From: Tenacibaculum larymnensis
GTDB lineage: Bacteria > Bacteroidota > Bacteroidia > Flavobacteriales > Flavobacteriaceae
Reading direction: 5' to 3'
Assembly: GCF_028829235.1 (NCBI RefSeq)
Contig: NZ_JAIWJY010000001.1
Location: 186,001-250,000, forward strand
DNA: 64,000 nucleotides
Shown here one piece after another: positions 8,684-16,986 of this stretch (positions are counted from its first letter, which is position 1; each line of letters starts with the position of its first letter). Made by a program: the position numbers and the translations under genes. The notes beneath the pieces were generated by a model. It was not told where the DNA came from. It worked only from the letters and a program-made list of their open reading frames with translations, and ran no database searches.

Positions 8684-11506
8684 TTAGTTGTTGATAGTCC
8701 ATGAAATGTAGTATTGAGAACCAACAGCTCCTACACCTGGAGCACTTAAGTATTCTTGTCCTGTTAAGTTAGAACCTCCTACTTTGAATATTGATTTTAT
8801 TGATGGAATAGAGTAGTTAACTTGAGCATCAAGAACTGTTCTATCTTCAATTGTTCCTTCTAAGAAAGAAGACTCCCAATAAAATTCATCTTGCCAACGT
8901 AAGTTAACATTGAATCCAAAGTTTTCAAATAAATTTGTGTGTCCAAATTGTAATTTAATTTTATGCTCTGGCGTGTTAAACCCTGCTTCAAAATCTGGAT
9001 CTGAAGCTTGGTCAAAATCAAGCTTAGACCATGTATAGTTTAATCCTAGGTCAAATCCTTTAACTTTTGTGCTTAAACCTAAACCTAAACCGTATGAACT
9101 AATATCTGCAGTAGAGTTTGTTCTAAAACCTACACCTGCATAATCTCCATTTTGTAAAGCTAATAAAGCTAATTCTCCTTTAGTTACATTTGGAATACCA
9201 CTTGGCTCTGTACTTCCTACTTTTCCGTAAAAAGGAACTGCTATGTTTTTAACAGAAATAAAATCATTATAATCGTTATAATAAGCACTTAAGTCAACAC
9301 CTAATTTACTTTCTCCTGTTGAGATTGCTCCACGATACCCAACTTCAAAAGATGTTACTTTTTCAGGTTTTACTAAATCAAAATTTGACTTTTGATATGT
9401 TCCTTCATCAATTGATTTTGCAGAAAAAGCATTAGTATATGCATCTCTACCTGTATATGTTGTTGTAGGTGAACCTAAAATTGCTGCTCCTGTTGGACTT
9501 AAATCTATCGGTGCAGAAGTAAATCTATCTAAGTTATCTTCAGCAGTACCTATTAAAGTTCCTCCACCTGTATCTAAACCAATGTATTGATCTTGTGTTG
9601 TTGGATTACGGAAACCTGTTTGGAAAGAAGCTCTGAAGTTATGGTTTTTCATTTCTCCTGCCGCATACGCTAACGATAAACGAGGTGAAACATTTCCATC
9701 AAAATTCATTGCTTTATCATAACGTGCAGATGCAGTTAACTTTAAGCGATCATCCATCATTTTCTTTTGAATTTGTGTATATACACCAAACTCATCATAA
9801 TCAATTGGTCCGTTATCATCAGTATAAATTGTTCCAAATGAATTTAAACTGTATTGTCTGTAAGAACCTCCAACTTGTACTTCTGCCCAGTCGATATAAT
9901 CACGTAAGTTTAAGTTACCATCTACATGATACAATTGTGTATTGTCTTTAAATTTAGACCCTGTTCTTAAATCTGGATCACTAGTAACTTTGTTAAAAGC
10001 TGCTTTAAACTCTGGTGTTCCTGGAATAAGACGCCCTGTATCTGCTGCTTCTCTTGCTGCTTGATGCATTTGTTTTTCAGATAATCCTTGTGGGTTACCT
10101 GCTAACATAATACCTGCATACGTTTGGATATAATCTCCAAACCAATCTTTATCAGATTTCCATTGTCTGTTCAAGTTAATTGCTGTAAAACGAGTATCGT
10201 AAGAATCTCCTGCATCTTCACCTGTGTAATATCCTCTTACAAAGAAGTTTTTACCTCTAACCTCTAACTTATGTTGTTCCATAAAAAAGTTAGCAATGTT
10301 GTACCTGTTTTGTCCTTGATAAATAGTATTTCCTCTACCGAATTTAGAATTCCAAATAATTTCAACACGATCATTTCCTAAAGGACGGAAATGTAATGAT
10401 CCTCCAAACTTCATACTTTTAGCCTCATTGCTCATTAAATCAACCTCATTGTATCCTGTTCTTGTAACTCTCACATCTGGAATAATTCCTAAACCTGAAG
10501 CTGTTCTTATATTTGTCCCTACTTCATCTCCGTAAACATTTACACCATCATAATCAATAGCAGAGTCTGCATCTCCTTCTCTTCTAAAACCTGCTTTGTA
10601 TGTACCTCCAACTCCTGATGTATTTCTATAATCTGTTGCATGCCACTCTTCTCCTTTTAAATAAGATAAAGTTGCTTTTGCTGCAAAATAGTTGTTAAAC
10701 GTATGAGCCATACGCATACTAAAATCGTAAAACTTATTATCTCCTGCTGCCTCTTGGCTGGTTAAACCACTTTTAACTACTGCACTAATTCCTTGCTCGT
10801 TAAAAGGATTTTTACTACGCATTAACATAATACCATTAAATGCGTTTGCTCCATATAATGCAGATGACGCTCCTGGTAAAATCTCTACACTCTTCACATC
10901 TAATTCAGATAATCCTAATAAGTTTCCCAATGCAAAGTTTAATGCTGGAGAAGAATTATCCATACCGTCTACTAATTGAACAAAACGCTCATTAGCAAAT
11001 GCAGCAAAACCACGAGTGTTAACAGACTTAAATGTTAAACTACTTGTATTAATATCAACTCCTTTTAAATTCTCCAACCCATCATAAAAAGATGGAGCCG
11101 ATGTGTTTTTAATTTCTCTTATATCAAAACGTTCAATTGTTACAGGTGATTCCATAACACGTTCTGGAGTTCTCGAAGCCGATACAACTACCTCATCTAA
11201 AGATGTTGCATTTTCTGTTAAGCTAACCTCAACAACTTGGTTGTTTTTTGTTATTTCAACTGTTTTTGTTTGATACCCTAAAGAAGAAATTTCAATGGTA
11301 AACGGAGGGATATCTGTTACCGTCATTGTAAACTTACCATCAAAATCAGTAGACGTTCCTACTGCTTTTCTCGAAACTTTAATGTTTGCTCCTGGCAATG
11401 GTCCACCAAGCGAAGCATCATTAACCGTACCTGTAATGGTAGTTTGAGCAACCATCATTGCTGTACCAAATAGCACAAATGCAACAAGTAATAGTTTTTT
11501 CATCAT
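8684..11506 (-). CDS. TonB-dependent receptor with carboxypeptidase-like N-terminal domain
   Basis: A 940-residue outer-membrane receptor for energised uptake. It has a signal peptide (residues 1-20, ending MMVAQ), a carboxypeptidase-regulatory-like beta domain (about 22-105, with ITGTVNDASLGGPLPGANI and DFDGKFT), a plug domain (about 108-235, with SLDEVVVSASR and VEILPGASSALYGANAFNG) and a 22-strand-type barrel to the C-terminus, which ends with an aromatic-containing strand (YYISWTINN). It is not SusC-like in length and has no SusD partner; the following gene is a GDSL lipoprotein instead. The substrate cannot be read from the sequence, but a lipid or ester is plausible from the neighbour. 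The minus-strand start follows a TATTTTG box about 30 nt away. Confidence 0.93.
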   Translation of the reverse strand: MMKKLLLVAFVLFGTAMMVAQTTITGTVNDASLGGPLPGANIKVSRKAVGTSTDFDGKFTMTVTDIPPFTIEISSLGYQTKTVEITKNNQVVEVSLTENATSLDEVVVSASRTPERVMESPVTIERFDIREIKNTSAPSFYDGLENLKGVDINTSSLTFKSVNTRGFAAFANERFVQLVDGMDNSSPALNFALGNLLGLSELDVKSVEILPGASSALYGANAFNGIMLMRSKNPFNEQGISAVVKSGLTSQEAAGDNKFYDFSMRMAHTFNNYFAAKATLSYLKGEEWHATDYRNTSGVGGTYKAGFRREGDADSAIDYDGVNVYGDEVGTNIRTASGLGIIPDVRVTRTGYNEVDLMSNEAKSMKFGGSLHFRPLGNDRVEIIWNSKFGRGNTIYQGQNRYNIANFFMEQHKLEVRGKNFFVRGYYTGEDAGDSYDTRFTAINLNRQWKSDKDWFGDYIQTYAGIMLAGNPQGLSEKQMHQAAREAADTGRLIPGTPEFKAAFNKVTSDPDLRTGSKFKDNTQLYHVDGNLNLRDYIDWAEVQVGGSYRQYSLNSFGTIYTDDNGPIDYDEFGVYTQIQKKMMDDRLKLTASARYDKAMNFDGNVSPRLSLAYAAGEMKNHNFRASFQTGFRNPTTQDQYIGLDTGGGTLIGTAEDNLDRFTSAPIDLSPTGAAILGSPTTTYTGRDAYTNAFSAKSIDEGTYQKSNFDLVKPEKVTSFEVGYRGAISTGESKLGVDLSAYYNDYNDFISVKNIAVPFYGKVGSTEPSGIPNVTKGELALLALQNGDYAGVGFRTNSTADISSYGLGLGLSTKVKGFDLGLNYTWSKLDFDQASDPDFEAGFNTPEHKIKLQFGHTNLFENFGFNVNLRWQDEFYWESSFLEGTIEDRTVLDAQVNYSIPSIKSIFKVGGSNLTGQEYLSAPGVGAVGSQYYISWTINN

Positions 11507-11672
11507 AATGTAAAATAATTTGTTAACTGTAGTGCAAAATACAATTTTTTTTCATTTGCGAAATATTTACCCTCTTTTTTTGTAATTATAGTAATTATAA
11601 AGATAAAAACTTACCAAAAACTAATTTTAGATTTTATTTATTAATTTATTATTTATCATCTTATACAAATTG

Positions 11673-11680
11673 TATTTTTG
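11673..11680 (+). promoter_or_regulatory. -7 promoter box upstream of ribF
   Basis: TATTTTTG fits TAnnTTTG exactly. Its position means that a TTG at 11670 cannot be the ribF start and supports a start at or after 11700. Confidence 0.55.
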
Positions 11681-11699
11681 CCTAAACTTATTAGTAGTC

Positions 11700-12638
11700 T
11701 TGGAAATTATACATTCTATTTTTGATCTTACCCCTTCTCAAAAAACAATGGTAACAATTGGTACTTTTGATGGAGTTCATATTGGTCATCAAAAAATTAT
11801 TGAGAAACTAGTTAGTGAAGCAAATGCTAGTAATAAAAAATCGGTATTGCTAACATTTTTCCCTCACCCAAGAATGGTATTGCAAAAAGATGTTTCTATT
11901 AAGCTAATAAACACTATTGATGAAAGAGCTCAACACTTAGAAAAATTAGGATTAGATTATTTAATCATTCATCCTTTTAGTAGAGAGTTTTCAAGATTAA
12001 CCGCTTTAGATTTTGTTCGTGATATTTTAGTTAATCAATTAAACATTTCTAAATTGATTATTGGTTACGATCATCATTTTGGAAAAAATAGAGAAGGTAA
12101 TATTGAACAATTGACTGAGTATTCTCACTTATATGATTTTACTGTTGAAGAAATTCCTGCTCAAGATATTGATGAAGTATCAGTTAGTTCTACCAAAATT
12201 AGAAAAGCTCTAGCTAATGGGCATTTAAAAACTGCTAACAATTACTTAGGATATAACTTTTCACTTACAGGAAAAGTTGTAAACGGAAAACAACTAGGTG
12301 GAAAAATAGGTTTTCCTACAGCAAATATTGATGTGCCTGAAGACTACAAGTTGATTCCAAAAACAGGTGTTTATATAGTAAAGTCTACTATTAATAACAC
12401 TACTATTTATGGAATGATGAATATTGGAAATCGACCAACGGTTGATGGAGAACATCAAACAATTGAAGTACATTATTTCAATTTTAACCAAAATTTATAT
12501 GGTAAAGAGCTAACTATTGAGCTACTTTACTATTTAAGAGACGAACAAAAGTTCGATTCTGTTTCTGGCTTAATTTCTCAATTAAAAAAAGACAAGCAAA
12601 ATTCAATACTCTTTTTAAAAAGTTACGCCAAGCTCTAA
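11700..12638 (+). CDS. ribF: Bifunctional riboflavin kinase/FAD synthetase
   Basis: Phosphorylates riboflavin to FMN and adenylylates FMN to FAD. The N-terminal nucleotidyltransferase domain has TIGTFDGVHIGHQKI with the HxGH-like site, HHFGKNREG and SSTKIRKAL; the C-terminal riboflavin kinase domain has GGKIGFPTANI and MMNIGNRPT. I place the start at a TTG at 11700 (reading MEIIHSIFDL), giving 312 residues. This matches the usual N-terminus of flavobacterial RibF, and the longer frame from 11670 would run through the -7 box. The next ATG (11748) would cut into the catalytic fold. The TTG start is therefore the best choice, though unusual. It stands alone, downstream of a divergent TonB receptor. 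Confidence 0.92.
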   Translation: MEIIHSIFDLTPSQKTMVTIGTFDGVHIGHQKIIEKLVSEANASNKKSVLLTFFPHPRMVLQKDVSIKLINTIDERAQHLEKLGLDYLIIHPFSREFSRLTALDFVRDILVNQLNISKLIIGYDHHFGKNREGNIEQLTEYSHLYDFTVEEIPAQDIDEVSVSSTKIRKALANGHLKTANNYLGYNFSLTGKVVNGKQLGGKIGFPTANIDVPEDYKLIPKTGVYIVKSTINNTTIYGMMNIGNRPTVDGEHQTIEVHYFNFNQNLYGKELTIELLYYLRDEQKFDSVSGLISQLKKDKQNSILFLKSYAKL

Positions 12639-12730
12639 CCTTATATCATACTCAAAGCCCCCCGGTTTCAAATAGCTTTAGAATTAGTATTATTGACGTA
12701 ACTGCATACAAAGTTAATTTTTTTAAAACC

Positions 12731-12758
12731 TACATAATGACAAGTATGTCATTATGTA
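12731..12758. promoter_or_regulatory. Perfect 12-bp inverted repeat, candidate operator of the XRE gene
   Basis: TACATAATGACA (12731-12742) and its exact reverse complement TGTCATTATGTA (12747-12758) are separated by AGTA. It lies 38 nt before the XRE start. It has no T-run and no preceding gene end close by, so it is more likely a protein-binding site than a terminator; autoregulation by the XRE protein is the simple hypothesis. Confidence 0.6.
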
Positions 12759-12796
12759 TTTCATATGTTTTTAAGATTTTGTATCGAAAAAGAATA

Positions 12797-13021
12797 ATGC
12801 TGTCAAAAAATGAGATAACCTTAAAAAAGGTAGCCCTTTGCGTAAAAACTTTAAGAGAAGAGTATCATATTACTTCAAATGAGTTTTATATTGATACTGG
12901 AATACATTTGGCAAGAATAGAACAAGGAAAAACAAATGTCACTATTACTACTCTTCAGAAAATATGTGATTATTTCAATATTACTTTATCAGACTTCTTT
13001 ATGATGCTTGAAGAAATTTAG
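12797..13021 (+). CDS. XRE-family helix-turn-helix regulator
   Basis: A 74-residue DNA-binding protein that is almost entirely one HTH domain: KVALCVKTLREEYHITSNEF forms the first helices, then a recognition region IHLARIEQGKTN and TTLQKICDYFNITLSDFF, matching the Cro/C1 fold. An upstream ATG at 12737 would add twenty hydrophobic residues with no family support and lies inside the palindrome, so the start at 12797 (MLSKNEI, preceded by AAAAAGAATA) is preferred. A single-domain repressor downstream of a palindrome suggests autoregulation. Neighbours are ribF and serS, with no toxin gene or phage genes beside it. Targets are unknown. Confidence 0.82.
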   Translation: MLSKNEITLKKVALCVKTLREEYHITSNEFYIDTGIHLARIEQGKTNVTITTLQKICDYFNITLSDFFMMLEEI

Positions 13022-13034
13022 TACACAAAACACA

Positions 13035-13065
13035 TTGCTTAAGTCTATAGCTTCTTTTATCTTTG
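13035..13065 (+). promoter_or_regulatory. Promoter of serS
   Basis: TTG (13035-13037), a 20-nt spacer and TATCTTTG (13058-13065) fit the Bacteroidota -33/-7 pattern. The predicted leader to the ATG at 13088 is about 18 nt. Confidence 0.55.
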
Positions 13066-13087
13066 CTTTTCTTAAAAAATTAAAAAG

Positions 13088-14362
13088 ATGTTACAGGTTC
13101 AGTTTATTAGAGAAAACAAACAAACTGTTTTAGACGGATTAGCAAAACGTAATTTTGCTGATGCCGAAACAATTATTGAAGAAGTATTAACTGCTGATGA
13201 AACGCGTAGAGCTACACAAGTTTCTTTAGATAATGTTTTAGCTGAATCGAACAAAATATCCAAAGAAATTGGAGGGCTTTTTAAATCTGGAAAAGTTGAA
13301 GAAGCAAATAAACTTAAAGCAAAAACAGGTGAGTTAAAAGAGCAATCTAAACAATTAACAGAAGAATTAAACTCTGCTGCTGATAAGTTAAACGAATTGT
13401 TGTACCAAATTCCTAATATTCCTCATCCTTCTGTAAAAGCAGGAAAAAATGAAGAAGATAACGAAGAGATTTTTAAAGAAGGAATTATTCCAGATTTAGG
13501 AGAAAAAGCATTACCTCACTGGGAATTAGCGAAGAAGTATGATATTATTGATTTTGATTTAGGTGCCAAAATTACAGGTGCTGGTTTTCCTGTGTATAAA
13601 GGAAAAGGAGCTCGTTTACAACGTGCTTTAATTAATTACTTCTTAGATAAAAACACAGCAGCTGGATATAACGAAGTACAAGTTCCTCATTTAGTAAATG
13701 AAGCTTCAGGTTTTGGTACAGGTCAATTACCTGACAAAGAAGGACAAATGTATCATGTAACTGGAGATAACTTATACTTAATCCCTACCGCTGAAGTTCC
13801 AGTAACTAATATGTTTAGAGGTGATTTAGTAAAAGAAGCTGATTTACCTATTGCAGTTACAGGCTATACTCCTTGTTTCCGTCGTGAAGCTGGAAGTTAC
13901 GGAGCTCATGTTCGTGGATTAAATCGTTTACACCAATTTGATAAAGTTGAGATTGTTCGTGTTGAACACCCTGACAATTCATACAATGCTTTAAATGGAA
14001 TGGTTGAACATATCAAAGAAATTTTACGTGAGTTAAAATTACCATACCGTATTTTACGTCTTTGTGGTGGAGATACAGGCTTTACTTCTGCCCTTACATT
14101 TGACTTTGAATTATATTCTACAGCTCAAGAACGTTGGTTAGAAATTAGTTCTGCTTCAAACTTTGAAACTTTTCAAGCAAATCGTTTGAAGTTACGTTTT
14201 AAAAATAAAGAAGGTAAAAGTCAATTAGTACACACTTTAAACGGAAGTTCTTTAGCCTTACCTCGTGTGTTGGCTGGTATTTTAGAAAACTACCAAACTG
14301 AGAATGGAATTAAAATTCCTGAAGTATTAGTTCCTTATTGTGGTTTTGACATGATTGATTAA
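13088..14362 (+). CDS. serS: Serine--tRNA ligase
   Basis: Charges tRNA-Ser (and tRNA-Sec where present) with serine. The 424-residue class II enzyme has the N-terminal two-helix coiled-coil arm (about residues 30-100), the linker LYQIPNIPHPSV, motif 2 around YTPCFRREAGSYG, a RGLNRLHQFDKVE segment, and motif 3 with NGSSLALPRVLAGILENYQ near the C-terminus. Length and domain order are normal. It has its own promoter and a strong terminator at 14384. Like glyQS and glnS in this window, it stands in its own transcription unit. Confidence 0.97.
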   Translation: MLQVQFIRENKQTVLDGLAKRNFADAETIIEEVLTADETRRATQVSLDNVLAESNKISKEIGGLFKSGKVEEANKLKAKTGELKEQSKQLTEELNSAADKLNELLYQIPNIPHPSVKAGKNEEDNEEIFKEGIIPDLGEKALPHWELAKKYDIIDFDLGAKITGAGFPVYKGKGARLQRALINYFLDKNTAAGYNEVQVPHLVNEASGFGTGQLPDKEGQMYHVTGDNLYLIPTAEVPVTNMFRGDLVKEADLPIAVTGYTPCFRREAGSYGAHVRGLNRLHQFDKVEIVRVEHPDNSYNALNGMVEHIKEILRELKLPYRILRLCGGDTGFTSALTFDFELYSTAQERWLEISSASNFETFQANRLKLRFKNKEGKSQLVHTLNGSSLALPRVLAGILENYQTENGIKIPEVLVPYCGFDMID

Positions 14363-14383
14363 TCAATTTTCAATATAAAAATA

Positions 14384-14422
14384 AAAAAATCCCAAGCCTC
14401 AATTACGATGCTTGGGATTTTT
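14384..14422. terminator. Terminator after serS, probably bidirectional
   Basis: Arms AAAAATCCCAAGC (14385-14397) and GCTTGGGATTTTT (14410-14422) around a 12-nt loop. It also lies downstream of the minus-strand 47-codon gene. Confidence 0.88.
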
Positions 14423-14453
14423 AATTAATCAATCCCCATTGAAAAAAATATGT

Positions 14454-14597
14454 TTAGTTGGCAACTACCGCTACCATTAATCTCTTGTATTTATTCATTT
14501 CTAACAATGCCTCAAAATATTGAGTTATTTGACCTTTTCTCATAAACTCATTTGCATTCTGCTTTGCTATTTCATATTGTGTCGTAAAGTTTCTCAT
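14454..14597 (-). CDS. Small 47-residue protein
   Basis: A 48-codon frame including TAA, starting ATG at 14597 and reading MRNFTTQYEIAKQNANEF and ending MVAVVAN. The predicted protein is amphipathic and helical, with charged residues in the first two thirds and a hydrophobic end; there is no signal peptide. Support for it being real: codon use like its neighbours, a sigma-54-like promoter 32 nt upstream, a shared terminator 32 nt downstream, and otherwise unexplained sequence of this length. The sequence looks familiar to me as a conserved short flavobacterial hypothetical protein, but I cannot confirm it here. Function unknown. Confidence 0.7.
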   Translation of the reverse strand: MRNFTTQYEIAKQNANEFMRKGQITQYFEALLEMNKYKRLMVAVVAN

Positions 14598-14628
14598 AGT
14601 TTACATTGTTTAGTTGTTTTATTAATAA

Positions 14629-14645
14629 GACAAAGTTCGTGCCAA
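14629..14645 (-). promoter_or_regulatory. Sigma-54-like -24/-12 promoter
   Basis: On the minus strand TTGGCACGAACTTTGTC aligns with the RpoN consensus YTGGCACGrNNNTTGCW with correct GG-to-G spacing of 12 and mismatches only in the last two consensus bases (GT instead of GC at -12). It is 32 nt before the 47-codon gene. A weaker alternative reading is a degenerate -7 box, GAACTTTG. Confidence 0.45.
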
Positions 14646-14706
14646 AATGTTACACTGCTTTTCAAAAAAGCACCTCTTTTAATAGTATTTTAACAATTAT
14701 CTTCTG

Positions 14707-14714
14707 TATTTTTG
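14707..14714 (+). promoter_or_regulatory. -7 promoter box of the TPR gene
   Basis: TATTTTTG matches TAnnTTTG and would give a leader of about 55 nt to the ATG at 14774. Confidence 0.45.
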
Positions 14715-14773
14715 ATAGACAAAATCCTCTTAACTGAATTAAGCACAAAAACACAACGCTTAAAATTTTCAAA

Positions 14774-16549
14774 ATGAAAAAAGCCATTATTTTATTTAAT
14801 TTACTGATCTTAAGTTTGTTTTGCCAAGCACAGCAAAACGAATTTATCATTGCTGAAAATTATTTTAGAAATAATGAATATGAAAAGGCAATTCAGTTAT
14901 ATAAAAGATTATACGATCAAAGCCCATATAACACAACTTATTTAAAAAAGTTAATCACTTGTTATCAGGAGACTGAACAATTTACTGCTGCTGAAAATTT
15001 ACTCACTCAAAAACTAAAAGAAAAACCTAACTTATCTTACTTATATGTAATTCTAGGTTATAATAGTGAACGGCAAGAAAAAATAGAAGACGCTAATAAA
15101 TACTATCAAAAAGCAATTGAATCCATTAATAAAAAAGCAAATTACGGTTCTTTAATCGCAGGGTTGTTTAAAAACTATAGTAAATTAGATTTAGCTATTG
15201 AAGCTTTTAATAAAGTAATGGAAATTAACCCAAAAGCTAATTATGGGTTTCAATTAGCGCAAATTTATGGTGAAAAGGGAGATTTTGAACAAATGTTCAA
15301 ATCATACATTGATTTGGTTGACAAAAATAGTGGTTACCTCAACAATGTAAAACGTTATGCTGGTAAATATTTAACTGATGATAGCGAAGATGAGAACAAT
15401 GTTTTATTCAAAAAAGCACTATTACGAAAATCTATAAGCAACCCTAAAGACATTTGGAATGATTTACTTTCTTGGTTATTTATTAGGCAAAAACAATACA
15501 GCAAAGCTCTTATTCAAAACAAGGCATTACTTGCAAGAGACCCAGATAATTTGGGTAAAATTAATGATTTGGGTAAAATAGCTCTAGAGAACAAAGACTA
15601 TGAAACTGCAAAAGAGTGTTTTGATCTTATTATTGAAAAAACGAATTACCCTAGAGACAAGTTTAAAGCTATAAATAATAACCTTAAAATAGCAATTGAG
15701 ACAAAACAACCTGATGTAGATAAACGTTTTAATTCTATTTTTAAAGAATATGGAATTAACTCTAAAACACTTTTCACACAAATAGAGTACGCTAACTATT
15801 TAACATTTACAAAGAACAACCCACAAGAAGCATCTGTTATTTTAAAGAATGCCTTAAATTTTACCAATTCAAAGTTTATAAAAGCAACTATAAAACTTAA
15901 GCTTGGTGATGTTTTTGTATATATGGGTAAATTTAACAAAGGATTAATTTATTTTTCTCAAGTTCAAACGCTATTCAAAAACAATTATATAGGTCAAGAA
16001 GCCCGCTTTAAAGTAGCACAAGCTTCTTATTTTAAAAATGATTTTACTTGGGCAAAGGCTCAGCTAAAAGTTTTAAAAGGATCAGCAACACAACTTATTG
16101 CTAACGATGCTGCTGATTTGTTCTTGACAATTTCAGATAATGAACCTAAAGATAGTATTGGTACTGGCTTAAAAGAATATGCCAAAGCTGATCTGTTAGC
16201 TTATCAAAATAAAAATGATGAAGCAATTGCTATTTTAAGCAATATAATTGCTAATTACGGTGGGCAATCTATTGAAGATGAAGCATTATTTAAACAAGCT
16301 CAATTATTTGTTAAAAAGAAACAATATGACGAAGCCATTTTAAATTATGCCAAAATAATAGCTTTAGATAAAAAAGGGATTTATGTTGACGATGTATATT
16401 ATCACATGGCTGATTTATATAACAATGAATTAAATAATCTAGAAAAGGCTAAAGAATACTATCAAAAGATTATTTTTGACCACCCATCGAGTATCTACCT
16501 AGTAGAGGCCCGAAAAAAGTTTAGAAAATTAAGAGGAGACGACATTTAA
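14774..16549 (+). CDS. Exported tetratricopeptide-repeat protein
   Basis: A 591-residue protein with a cleavable Sec signal peptide (about 1-19, ending FCQAQ) followed by helical TPR units through most of its length: clear ones start near NEFIIAENYFRNNEYEKAI (about residue 22), AIEAFNKVMEINPKANYGF, KALIQNKALLARDPDN, DNEPKDSI..AKADLLAYQNKNDEAI, and at the C-terminus NLEKAKEYYQKIIFDHPSS. The periplasmic TPR solenoid would act as a protein-interaction scaffold; the partner is unknown. It lies 45 nt upstream of DUF4286 and is probably co-transcribed with DUF4286, rsmA and mgtE, an order I associate with flavobacterial genomes. Confidence 0.85.
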   Translation: MKKAIILFNLLILSLFCQAQQNEFIIAENYFRNNEYEKAIQLYKRLYDQSPYNTTYLKKLITCYQETEQFTAAENLLTQKLKEKPNLSYLYVILGYNSERQEKIEDANKYYQKAIESINKKANYGSLIAGLFKNYSKLDLAIEAFNKVMEINPKANYGFQLAQIYGEKGDFEQMFKSYIDLVDKNSGYLNNVKRYAGKYLTDDSEDENNVLFKKALLRKSISNPKDIWNDLLSWLFIRQKQYSKALIQNKALLARDPDNLGKINDLGKIALENKDYETAKECFDLIIEKTNYPRDKFKAINNNLKIAIETKQPDVDKRFNSIFKEYGINSKTLFTQIEYANYLTFTKNNPQEASVILKNALNFTNSKFIKATIKLKLGDVFVYMGKFNKGLIYFSQVQTLFKNNYIGQEARFKVAQASYFKNDFTWAKAQLKVLKGSATQLIANDAADLFLTISDNEPKDSIGTGLKEYAKADLLAYQNKNDEAIAILSNIIANYGGQSIEDEALFKQAQLFVKKKQYDEAILNYAKIIALDKKGIYVDDVYYHMADLYNNELNNLEKAKEYYQKIIFDHPSSIYLVEARKKFRKLRGDDI

Positions 16550-16594
16550 AAAACTGAAGACGTTCTTATTACTTTATTTTTAAAATTAAAAACT

Positions 16595-16924
16595 ATGTAC
16601 ATATACAACGTAACAATAAATATAGACGAAAGTATACATGCTGAATGGTTAACTTGGATTGAAAGCCATATACCTGAAGTATTAGCAACAGGACACTTTT
16701 TAAGTGCTAAAATGACGCAAGTGTTGGTTGAAGAAGAAATGGGAGGTATTACCTACTCTATTCAATATACTGCTAAAACACGTGAAGATTTAGACAACTA
16801 TTACAAACATAGTGCAGACAAACTACGCAACGACGGATTAAAAAAGTTTGCTGATAAAATGCTTGCTTTTCGTACTGAATTAAAAGTTGTTAATGAGTTT
16901 TTCCCTACAGTAAATAGTAATTAG
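16595..16924 (+). CDS. DUF4286 family protein
   Basis: A 109-residue soluble protein starting MYIYNVTINIDESIHAEWL, the typical opening of DUF4286, a ferredoxin-like alpha/beta fold of unknown function restricted mainly to Bacteroidota. It has the conserved WLTWIESHIPEVLATGHF and YSIQYTAKTREDLDNYY segments. There is no signal peptide. It sits between the TPR gene and rsmA on the same strand. Function unknown; the recurrent linkage to rsmA is the only hint. Confidence 0.88.
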   Translation: MYIYNVTINIDESIHAEWLTWIESHIPEVLATGHFLSAKMTQVLVEEEMGGITYSIQYTAKTREDLDNYYKHSADKLRNDGLKKFADKMLAFRTELKVVNEFFPTVNSN

Positions 16925-16986
16925 TCAAGACCCAAAACCAAGATTCTAAACGTATTACGTCTATAAAAATCTATTAACCTGAATCC

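Noticed and set aside
8673..8702. Upstream ATG of the GDSL lipoprotein gene
   Set aside because: It would place ten charged residues before the lipoprotein signal and overlap the receptor gene.
9685..9951. Plus-strand 88-codon frame inside the TonB receptor gene
   Set aside because: Antisense to a well-supported gene, with atypical His/Tyr/Gln composition and no homology pattern.
12737..12796. A 20-residue N-terminal extension of the XRE regulator
   Set aside because: The ATG lies within the perfect palindrome and the extra residues are hydrophobic and outside the HTH family pattern.
14656..14672. TGCTTTT-CAA-AAAAGCA as a terminator
   Set aside because: Both arms are short and the tail on either side is only a weak T-run; it lies between promoters rather than after a gene.
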